Shown here: one piece after another, positions 1 through 6,383 of the stretch
Layout of the letters: every line of letters begins with the position of its first letter
Position numbering within the stretch: position 1 is the stretch's first letter
DNA from: Chitinophagaceae bacterium
Lineage (GTDB): Bacteria; Bacteroidota; Bacteroidia; Chitinophagales; Chitinophagaceae
Direction of reading: 5' to 3'
Length of the DNA: 8,924 nucleotides
NCBI GenBank assembly: GCA_947378615.1
Contig: CANCKV010000100.1
Coordinates: 1 to 8,924, forward strand
Notes under the pieces: generated by a model
The model's input: only the letters and a program-made list of their open reading frames with translations
Databases searched by the model: none
What the model was told of the DNA's origin: nothing
Translations under genes and position numbers: made by a program

Positions 1-48
1 CGGCTCATGTTTCCTATTTATATAACTTTTAGAAAAGAAAAAAGGCTA

Positions 49-72
49 CCACATAGGCACATAGCCACATAG
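49..72. repeat. Three tandem 8-mers, CCACATAG type
   Basis: CCACATAG (49-56), GCACATAG (57-64) and CCACATAG (65-72) lie head to tail. A degenerate fourth copy, GACATAG, sits at 77-83 and an isolated CACATAG at 115-121. The tight 8-base period is seen directly. The function is unknown. The array resembles the second set of 8-mers at 237-260 in period and copy number, though not in sequence. Confidence 0.75.
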
Positions 73-101
73 AAAAGACATAGTGTTTTTCTTGTACTTA
101 A

Positions 102-166
102 TTGAAAAGAAGTTCACATAGGAATCCTACTTCGTAGCATTGGAAACGACTTTTTGAAAAGAAGTT
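102..166. repeat. Pair of 13-base direct repeats around a small hairpin
   Basis: The 13-mer TTGAAAAGAAGTT occurs exactly at 102-114 and at 154-166. Between the copies is a 39-base segment containing a small stem, CTAC (127-130) with GTAG (134-137) around a TTC loop. The arrangement could be a small repeat unit, or direct repeats left by a tiny mobile element. No transposase or terminal inverted repeats support the second reading. Confidence 0.55.
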
Positions 167-177
167 ATATAGTAGAC

Positions 178-268
178 TCAAAGACGCACAAAGGAAAAAA
201 AAGAAGTGCAACAAGATATATTCATTAATACATTTTGAGTCTTAGAGTCTTAGGGTCTTTGTGTTTGA
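178..268. repeat. Imperfect inverted repeat with CACAAAG/CTTTGTG arms
   Basis: The left arm carries TCAAA (178-182) and CACAAAG (187-193). The right arm carries CTTTGTG (257-263) and TTTGA (264-268). They pair as a nested stem with a four-base bulge on the left side. The loop side of the right arm holds three tandem 8-mers: GAGTCTTA (237-244), GAGTCTTA (245-252) and GGGTCTTT (253-260). AGACTCAAA at 174-182 could alternatively pair with TTTGAGTCT at 234-242. The same CACAAAG/CTTTGTG words build the larger inverted repeat at 2386-2519, so the two probably belong to one family of intergenic elements. Confidence 0.6.
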
Positions 269-393
269 AATATAAAAAAAGAAAAATATAGTCATTTACA
301 AACGAAATGGAGAATTAGGTTTTCAATTCGAAGGTTAAAAAAGATAAGCTTTTAAGTCTATCCTATTAATAATATACTTTACAAAGCATTTAA

Positions 394-400
394 AAAGGAG
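394..400 (+). promoter_or_regulatory. Purine-rich ribosome-binding-like site for the lyase gene
   Basis: AAAGGAG at 394-400 ends 12 bases before the ATG at 413 and 18 bases before the in-frame ATG at 419, so it favours 413. The spacing is longer than ideal. Bacteroidota often initiate without a strong Shine-Dalgarno sequence, so its importance is uncertain. Confidence 0.4.
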
Positions 401-412
401 ATTAATAACACA

Positions 413-2362
413 ATGAATATGCGTAAAAATTTGAAATGGATTATTTTATTATTGACAATTACTTGGCAATTAAATTCAGTGGTTCTCTTTGCACAAGACA
501 CCACAAAAACAGATAATTCGGGTATTGATATCAGCAAGCCCGTGGCTATTTTAGAACCCCTTGATAGCTCGAAAGTAAAACAGATGGAAAGCTTATTGGT
601 GAATAACACAACGGGAATCGGCAAACCCTATTCCGATAGGGCAGAATGGAAAAGGATTGCAGCGAGTTTCAAATCAAAAGAGTTTATTGAAACAGTGAGT
701 AAACTAAAAATAGAAGACTTCCCTAAATGGAGTGACGATATATATCTTGAATATAAACTCAAGGGAGTAAGAAATAATGCCGATAAGATGACTCGTAGTC
801 GTCAACAGTGGCTTGGCCAATTTGTTATCGCCGAGTGTATAGAGAACAAGGGGAGGTTTATGCCTATCATCAATCAGGTAGTCAAAGAATTGTTACACCA
901 ACCTTCGTGGACACTGTCTGCACACGACAAGGACTATCAGAACTTTTATGGAAAACAATACGATGTAGATTTGAATTCTTCGGTGATGGCTACCATATTT
1001 TCCCAAACCTATTATTTGTTGGGCGATAAGTTGAGTGAAGACTTAAGAAGAGATATTAGGGAATGTGTTCAGAAAAGAGTGTTCAATCCTGTTATGGAAA
1101 CCTTCAAAACTTTGAAAGATACTTATTGGTTGACCACCACAAACAATTGGAATGCCGTATGTCTTTCGGGAATTACGGGTGCTGCATTGGCAATCTTACC
1201 CAATAAACATGAACGGGCAATCTTTGTGACAATCGCCGAAAAGTATTGTCAAAACTATCTTGCAAGCTATACCGATGATGGGTATTGTACAGAAGGGCTT
1301 GGTTATTATAACTATGGTTTTGGAAAGTTTATCTGCTTGCGAGAATTCTTATTGGCTGCGACCAATAATCAACTCGACTTATTCAATAACGAAAAGATGG
1401 GTAGGATTGCCAAATATCCCATCAACATGGAAATTATCAATCAGTGTTACCCAACCATTTCAGATTGCGTCAAGGGTGTAAAACCTAGAACTGATATAAT
1501 CTGGTATTGTAATAATGCACTCGGTTTAGGGTTGAAAAAATATAATACCCTCTCTACTCCAAATCCAAATGACCCTGTTTATGATATGATTAAATTGGTA
1601 AATCAGGTCCATCAAACAGCAGTTACTGGGGAAAAAGAGAAGAATGAAACCCAAATTCGTTCTTATTTTGAAAATACAGGTGTACTGATTTGCCGACCAA
1701 ATGATGGTTCAGCAAAAGGAGCAATTGGAGTGGCAATTAAAGGTGGAACAAATAACGAACATCATAATCATAATGCACTTGGTTCTTACACAATTGTTCA
1801 GGGAAAAGAGGTGATGATGGGTGACCCTGGAGGTGCCTATTTTTATAATGACAAATCTTTCAGCAGTGAACGATATACTTTTTTCAAGATATATGCCTCC
1901 TTTGGGCATCCTGTTCCTTTAGTGGCTACTGTTCAACAAAAAGAGGGTGAAAGTTCACAAGCAAAGGTATTAAAGACAGACTTTACCAAACAACAGGACT
2001 TATTAACAATGGATATTGCATCTGCTTATCGTGTGCCTACACTTCAAAAGTTGGAAAGAAGTTTCTTATATAAAAGAACAGATGCAGGAAGTTTAGAGGT
2101 AGCAGACAATTATCGTTTCTCTACCCCACAAATATTTGAAACTGCCCTCACCACAAGAGCGAAATGGAAACAAATCAATGACACACAATTACTCTTTGAA
2201 GTAGGTGGAGAAAAGATGTTAGTGACCATTAAGGCACCATGTCCATTTAAGATTGTTTCGGAGACAATCAATGAAAACTGTCCTCCTTTTGACCGTATCG
2301 GAATACAATTGGTAAATCCATTGAAGGAAGGAAGTGTAACGATTAGCTATTCTTCTAATTGA
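413..2362 (+). CDS. Secreted heparinase II/III-family polysaccharide lyase
   Basis: This 649-residue protein probably cleaves a uronate-containing polysaccharide by beta-elimination outside the cytoplasm. Residues 1-27 form a signal peptide: basic start, hydrophobic core, and FA before Gln28. The N-terminal half, to about residue 420, reads as the helical alpha/alpha toroid and holds two hallmark stretches: N244-N-W-N247, and E294-G-L-G-Y-Y-N-Y-G302, which offers candidate catalytic tyrosines. The C-terminal beta-sandwich starts near residue 425 and carries H451-N-H453-N454, then D471-P-G-G474 and H499 in an FGHP context. By order and spacing, H453, D471 and H499 match the zinc ligands I recall for Pedobacter heparinase II; that comparison is from memory. 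The usual HNDxG is here HNALG. Family assignment (PL12, PL21 or another) and substrate are unresolved. Length suits a complete enzyme. It heads four same-strand genes for exported sugar enzymes, 171 bases before the next. Confidence 0.88.
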   Translation: MNMRKNLKWIILLLTITWQLNSVVLFAQDTTKTDNSGIDISKPVAILEPLDSSKVKQMESLLVNNTTGIGKPYSDRAEWKRIAASFKSKEFIETVSKLKIEDFPKWSDDIYLEYKLKGVRNNADKMTRSRQQWLGQFVIAECIENKGRFMPIINQVVKELLHQPSWTLSAHDKDYQNFYGKQYDVDLNSSVMATIFSQTYYLLGDKLSEDLRRDIRECVQKRVFNPVMETFKTLKDTYWLTTTNNWNAVCLSGITGAALAILPNKHERAIFVTIAEKYCQNYLASYTDDGYCTEGLGYYNYGFGKFICLREFLLAATNNQLDLFNNEKMGRIAKYPINMEIINQCYPTISDCVKGVKPRTDIIWYCNNALGLGLKKYNTLSTPNPNDPVYDMIKLVNQVHQTAVTGEKEKNETQIRSYFENTGVLICRPNDGSAKGAIGVAIKGGTNNEHHNHNALGSYTIVQGKEVMMGDPGGAYFYNDKSFSSERYTFFKIYASFGHPVPLVATVQQKEGESSQAKVLKTDFTKQQDLLTMDIASAYRVPTLQKLERSFLYKRTDAGSLEVADNYRFSTPQIFETALTTRAKWKQINDTQLLFEVGGEKMLVTIKAPCPFKIVSETINENCPPFDRIGIQLVNPLKEGSVTISYSSN

Positions 2363-2385
2363 TAATTGAAAGTTGAAAATATGTG

Positions 2386-2519
2386 CTTTACCACAAGGAA
2401 ATCAAAGGAAAAACAAAGAACACAAAGTTTTCTAATTAAAAATTGTAAGATTAAGCAATTGTAAATAACATAACTCGTTGTGTTTCTTTGTGAAAATCTT
2501 TGTGTTCATTGAGGTAAAG
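2386..2519. repeat. Large imperfect inverted repeat in the gene 1-gene 2 spacer
   Basis: The left arm (2386-2427) and right arm (2477-2519) are imperfect reverse complements over about 42 bases, separated by a 49-base A/T-rich loop. The outermost seven bases pair perfectly: CTTTACC (2386-2392) with GGTAAAG (2513-2519). Inside, the arms are built from repeated words: CAAAG and CACAAAG on the left (CACAAAG at 2421-2427), and CTTTGTG at 2486-2492 and 2498-2504 on the right. The element fills most of the 171-base spacer and ends 14 bases before the next ATG. It could act as a bidirectional terminator, an mRNA-stabilising stem or a mobile miniature repeat. The stem is interrupted and no T tract follows, so a simple terminator is less likely. 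Confidence 0.75.
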
Positions 2520-2533
2520 AAAAGTAACAATAA

Positions 2534-4558
2534 ATGAAAAGTATGAAGAAATATAGTTTAGTCGCATTTGTATTAATGCTCGGATTGTCTATTCAGGCAC
2601 AATTCGCTATCACTTATAATAGTAAGACGGGTGCCATATCTTCCATTATAAATCCAAATGATAAGAACAGAATGAATTGGATTTTCTCTTCTGCGGATTC
2701 CATCCCCACTTATCAAAAGGAGGTACAGGATTGGGGAATGGGGAAATATTCAATTGCTACTGAATCAGGAGCTTGGACGATACCGATTGACAAATCAATA
2801 AATAACAATTCTGCTACCTTGCATTACAAAACAAAGCATCTTGATGTGGATGTAAAACGTATAGAAGAAGGAAAATATTTTATCGAAACCTATCATTTTC
2901 GTAATACAACCGGCAAAGTAATTACCATTGATAGTCTAAGTATTTATTCTCCTCTAAATGATAATTATCCAGATTCCAAGACTTGTGCTACGAATCGTTG
3001 CAATGTACATCTATGGGCTGCCTTGAATTCTTCCTATATTAATGCTATCAGAATGGATGGAGTGGGACCACATTTAGGTCTCGTGTTTACAAAAGGAGCG
3101 ATGGCAAGCTATTCCATAGAAAATAGGGGTGTGAATGGTGGAGGTAATTATAAAAGTAGCAATACAAGAGGGACAATACTACTCAATATGCCCACTATGA
3201 CCTTGAAACCCAATGAAGAATATACTGTTCAATGGAAATTGTTTTGGCATAATGGATGGGATGATTTTTTTGTGATTGCTAAAACAATGGGGTTTGTAAG
3301 GGTAGTTGCGGATAAGTATGTGATGAACCAAAATGAGTCCGTTAAGGTGAAACTTGATGCCAATGTCAAATTGAAAAACAAGGTTTTAATGTTACCGACA
3401 GCTCAAATTGGCGAACATTCGATGCCTATTAAATATGGAGATAATCAGCAAACCCTTATCAATTACTTAGTGATTAGTTCCCCTCAAAATCTGATTGACA
3501 AACGAATTCATTTTATTGTTGACCACCAACAAATGAACGACCCTAATGACCCTCGTTATGGTGCCTATATGGTTTATGATAATGAAGGTGATTCTATATT
3601 GACTAACATAAAACCCCTAATATCACCTCTCGACAGAAATGAAGGAAGGGAACGTTTGGGTATGGGTGTTTTTATAGCCAAATGGTTACAGTCAAATAAG
3701 GATTCAAGTATCTTCCAATCCTTATTGAGATATGTAAGTTTTGTAAGAAACAAATTACAAGCACCCGACTATCAGGTATTTTCAAATATTACCCATCAGG
3801 AACGTCGTCATAGAGGGTATAATTATCCTTGGGTGGCAGACCTTTATTTGCAGATGTATAAACTTACAGGCCAACCCAACTATATAAAGGATTACTATTT
3901 TACCCTTCAGTCGTTTTACAAACATTGTGGTTATCAGTTTTATGCCATAGGGATTCCATTGCAAGAGGGAATAACCTTATTGAAAAAGGCAGGTTTAGAA
4001 AATGAAAGTGATTCACTCCTTAGTGACTTTATAAAAATGGGTGATTGTTTGGTCAAAAACAGTATTTATTATCCAAAGTCTGAAGTCAATTATGAGCAAT
4101 CGATAGTGGCACCTGCTGTATTATTTTTATTGGAATTATATACAGTTACCAAAGAACAAAAGTATTTGGAGGAGGCAAAACTACAGATGCATTCCTTAGA
4201 GGCCTTTTCGGGTAAACAACCCGATGTACATTTAAATGAGATTGCCATTCGTCATTGGGATGGCTATTGGTTTGGAAAAAGAGCAAGTTGGGGTGAAACG
4301 ATGCCACAATATTGGAGTACACTAACTGCAATGGCTTACAAAAAATATTATGAATGCACAAGCGATAAAAGCTTTTTGGAAAGGGCAAACAGGATAGTAG
4401 AAAACAATTTGCTGAACTTTAAGGAAGATGGCAGGGCATCATGTGCGTACCTATACCCATTAACCATAAATGGTAAGGCAGGAAAGTTTTATGACCCTTT
4501 TGCCAATGACCAAGATTGGGCTTTGTTTTATTATTTGCAAGTAAAGAATACTCAATAG
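2534..4558 (+). CDS. Secreted alpha/alpha-toroid protein, probable glycosidase of unassigned family
   Basis: This 674-residue protein has a signal peptide at residues 1-22 (IQA before Gln23). Translation may start at Met1 or at Met4 (base 2543); both give a workable signal peptide and no Shine-Dalgarno decides. Residues about 23-370 look beta-rich, with an aromatic/acidic stretch F237-W-H-N-G-W-D-D-F245. Residues about 371-670 look like a helical toroid, with N418-I-T-H-Q-E-R-R-H426 followed by a Y-N-Y-P-W segment, and R573-H-W-D-G-Y-W-F-G-K-R583 followed by WGETMPQYWS (586-595). Clustered Arg, His, Asp, Glu and Trp suggest a carbohydrate-binding cleft; E423, D576 and E588 are candidate catalytic acids by inference. 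The architecture recalls six-hairpin glycosidases acting on uronate oligosaccharides, such as GH154 or unsaturated glucuronyl hydrolases, but I cannot assign a family. Its place after a lyase gene fits trimming of lyase products. The stop codon lies in a hairpin. Confidence 0.8.
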   Translation: MKSMKKYSLVAFVLMLGLSIQAQFAITYNSKTGAISSIINPNDKNRMNWIFSSADSIPTYQKEVQDWGMGKYSIATESGAWTIPIDKSINNNSATLHYKTKHLDVDVKRIEEGKYFIETYHFRNTTGKVITIDSLSIYSPLNDNYPDSKTCATNRCNVHLWAALNSSYINAIRMDGVGPHLGLVFTKGAMASYSIENRGVNGGGNYKSSNTRGTILLNMPTMTLKPNEEYTVQWKLFWHNGWDDFFVIAKTMGFVRVVADKYVMNQNESVKVKLDANVKLKNKVLMLPTAQIGEHSMPIKYGDNQQTLINYLVISSPQNLIDKRIHFIVDHQQMNDPNDPRYGAYMVYDNEGDSILTNIKPLISPLDRNEGRERLGMGVFIAKWLQSNKDSSIFQSLLRYVSFVRNKLQAPDYQVFSNITHQERRHRGYNYPWVADLYLQMYKLTGQPNYIKDYYFTLQSFYKHCGYQFYAIGIPLQEGITLLKKAGLENESDSLLSDFIKMGDCLVKNSIYYPKSEVNYEQSIVAPAVLFLLELYTVTKEQKYLEEAKLQMHSLEAFSGKQPDVHLNEIAIRHWDGYWFGKRASWGETMPQYWSTLTAMAYKKYYECTSDKSFLERANRIVENNLLNFKEDGRASCAYLYPLTINGKAGKFYDPFANDQDWALFYYLQVKNTQ

Positions 4559-4569
4559 GGTATTGAGTA
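4549..4569 (+). promoter_or_regulatory. Perfect 9-bp hairpin spanning the gene 2 stop codon
   Basis: TACTCAATA (4549-4557) and TATTGAGTA (4561-4569) are exact reverse complements around a GGG loop. The TAG stop (4556-4558) lies inside the structure. A run of A and mixed bases follows, and T-rich tracts appear only at 4586-4600, so this is not a textbook intrinsic terminator. With just 54 bases before the GH20 start, it may act in mRNA 3'-end protection, partial termination or processing between genes 2 and 3. A terminating ribosome would disrupt it. Confidence 0.6.
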
Positions 4570-4612
4570 AAAATTAAATGAATACTTTTTCTTCTTTTTT
4601 AAATTAATAATT

Positions 4613-6232
4613 ATGCATAAAATTATCACGTTATTGTCAATGGCAGTTATATACTCCATTAGTTATGCACAGATTTCAACATCTGTATTGCCCTTAATCC
4701 CCTTGCCAAAGGAAGTTAGTCGGACTAATGAGGAGTTTGTATTAACAGCTAAAACTAAAATTGTATTGCCTAATAATACTTTCAAACCCGAAGTGGATTA
4801 CCTGAATAATTATCTACAATCCAACGTTCATTTTCAGTTAGCAATTGTTTCTTCCATTCCAAAGAAAGGAAATTATATCTCTATCAATCCATCATCTTCA
4901 AAAACTGGATTGAAGGAAGGTTATGATTTGAAGATGAATAAAAATAAAATCATCCTAGTTTCTGAAGACAATGCAGGTATTTTTTATGGAATTGAAACCC
5001 TCATTCAACTCATGCCTTTGAATAATAACTCCATTTCTGGAGACGATAAATTGAGTATTCAGTGTGCCAATATTACCGATTCTCCGCAATATCAATGGAG
5101 AAGTATGTTGCTCGATTGTAGCCGTCATTTCTTTTCTAAAGAAGAGATTAAAAAATACCTTGATTATTTGGCGATGTATAAGTTCAACATCTTTCATTGG
5201 CATTTGACCGATGACCAAGGTTGGCGGATAGAAATCAAAAAGTATCCGTTGCTAACTAGTATTGGTTCGAAAAGAAAGGAAACTGCGATTGGTCGTCCAA
5301 GAGATAAAAAATTTGATGGCATACCAAGTAGCGGCTTTTATACGCAAGACGATATTAAGGAAATTGTTGCTTACGCCACTACGAGACATATTACCATTCT
5401 CCCTGAAATTGAAATGCCTGGACATTCGGTAGCTGCACTTGCCGCCTATTCGCAATATTCCTGTACAGGTGGTCCATTTGAAACCAAGACTTCATGGGGT
5501 ATTTCAAAAGATGTGTATTGTGCGGGTAATGATTCTACCTTTCTTTTCTTACAAAATATTCTATCAGAAGTGATGGACTTGTTTCCAGGGAAATACATAC
5601 ATATTGGCGGCGATGAATGTCCTAAAGACCGTTGGAAAGCCTGTTCTAAATGTCAAAAAAGAATAACCGACGAGAAATTAAGTGGAGAAAATGAGTTGCA
5701 AAGCTATTTTGTCAATCGTATGGAAAAATATGTTCACTCAAAGGGAAAACAAATTATTGGTTGGGACGAAATATTAGAACAAGGGCTTTCTCCAAATGCA
5801 ACAGTGATGAGTTGGCGAGGAACTAAAGCAGGGATTCTTGCGGCAAAACAAAAACACTTTGTTGTCATGACACCAACAAAACCTTGTTATTTCGATTTTT
5901 ATCAGGATAAGGATACGCTTAAAGAACCCTATTCCTTTCATGGTTATAATTTATTGGATGCAGTATATGCTTTCAATCCTACACCTAAAGAATTGACTAA
6001 AGAAGATGCAACATACATTATGGGTGCTCAAGGTTGTGTGTGGACAGAGTTTATACCAGACTTTTCAAATGTTGAATATATGGCGTTGCCACGGATGGCT
6101 GCATTGTCAGAAACTGTTTGGACACCAATCGCAAAAAAAAATTATTCAGATTTCATCCTGCGATTAAAACTGCATGCTCAAACATTGGATAGAATGAAGG
6201 TAAATTATGCCAAACATTTTTTAAACCAATAG
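4613..6232 (+). CDS. GH20 beta-N-acetylhexosaminidase, exported
   Basis: This 539-residue enzyme should remove terminal beta-linked GlcNAc or GalNAc from glycans by GH20 substrate-assisted hydrolysis. The signal peptide is residues 1-19 (SYA before Gln20). A GH20b-type N-terminal domain spans about 24-160. The TIM-barrel catalytic domain starts near 163 and shows R171, the H197-L-T-D-D-Q-G-W-R205 segment, E267-M-P-G-H-S272, and the diagnostic H330-I-G-G-D-E-C-P337, whose D334-E335 pair should polarise the acetamido group and act as general acid. Active-site tryptophans fit W384 (WDEI), W401 (SWRG) and W477 (WTEF). All key residues are present, so it should be active. Length suits the two-domain form without an added carbohydrate-binding module. 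No lipobox is visible, so a periplasmic or secreted location is likely. It starts 54 bases after gene 2 and is probably co-transcribed, with an A/T-rich leader and no Shine-Dalgarno. Confidence 0.95.
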   Translation: MHKIITLLSMAVIYSISYAQISTSVLPLIPLPKEVSRTNEEFVLTAKTKIVLPNNTFKPEVDYLNNYLQSNVHFQLAIVSSIPKKGNYISINPSSSKTGLKEGYDLKMNKNKIILVSEDNAGIFYGIETLIQLMPLNNNSISGDDKLSIQCANITDSPQYQWRSMLLDCSRHFFSKEEIKKYLDYLAMYKFNIFHWHLTDDQGWRIEIKKYPLLTSIGSKRKETAIGRPRDKKFDGIPSSGFYTQDDIKEIVAYATTRHITILPEIEMPGHSVAALAAYSQYSCTGGPFETKTSWGISKDVYCAGNDSTFLFLQNILSEVMDLFPGKYIHIGGDECPKDRWKACSKCQKRITDEKLSGENELQSYFVNRMEKYVHSKGKQIIGWDEILEQGLSPNATVMSWRGTKAGILAAKQKHFVVMTPTKPCYFDFYQDKDTLKEPYSFHGYNLLDAVYAFNPTPKELTKEDATYIMGAQGCVWTEFIPDFSNVEYMALPRMAALSETVWTPIAKKNYSDFILRLKLHAQTLDRMKVNYAKHFLNQ

Positions 6233-6383
6233 TTAGGTTGTTCGATACCTACTGTTCTTGACTCAACTAGATAAAACCATTGTCAAATGTTTACCAAAAA
6301 AGAAATCAAGAAATAGCTGAATTATCTTTAAATTGATTATTGAAAATGATTAGTTTTTTATATAAATAGATAAAATAAAAAGA

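Larger units (their letters stand above)
1..412. other. Repeat-rich non-coding leader upstream of the lyase gene
   Basis: This A/T-rich stretch has no credible gene. The frame open at the left edge ends at the TAG at 70-72 after 23 codons with no recognisable protein character. It holds several distinct short-repeat structures: three tandem 8-mers at 49-72, a pair of identical 13-mers at 102-114 and 154-166, and an inverted repeat at 178-268 that contains three tandem 8-mers. The final 40 bases are A/T-rich and end in a purine-rich ribosome-binding-like site. I found no convincing Bacteroidota-type promoter (a TTTG box and a TAnnTTTG box at about 20-base spacing). The promoter for the cluster may still lie here unrecognised, or upstream of the window. 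Confidence 0.7.

Noticed and set aside
1..412. CRISPR array in the leader
   Set aside because: The repeats are 8-13 bases, lack regular spacers of similar length, and no cas genes are present.
379..624. Opposite-strand open frame of about 81 codons over the start of the lyase gene
   Set aside because: It overlaps a well-supported lyase start and signal peptide, and its protein shows no family character. All other short frames inside the four genes were rejected for the same reason.
4583..4590. TACTTTTT as a promoter box between genes 2 and 3
   Set aside because: It mismatches the consensus at its key G, the upstream TTG is spaced 17 bases away and is part of the hairpin, and the gap suggests co-transcription.
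6323..6330. TATCTTTA as a TAnnTTTG-like promoter box before GH3
   Set aside because: One mismatch, and no TTTG box at the required spacing; the nearest TTTA is about 29 bases upstream. In such A/T-rich DNA this is expected by chance.
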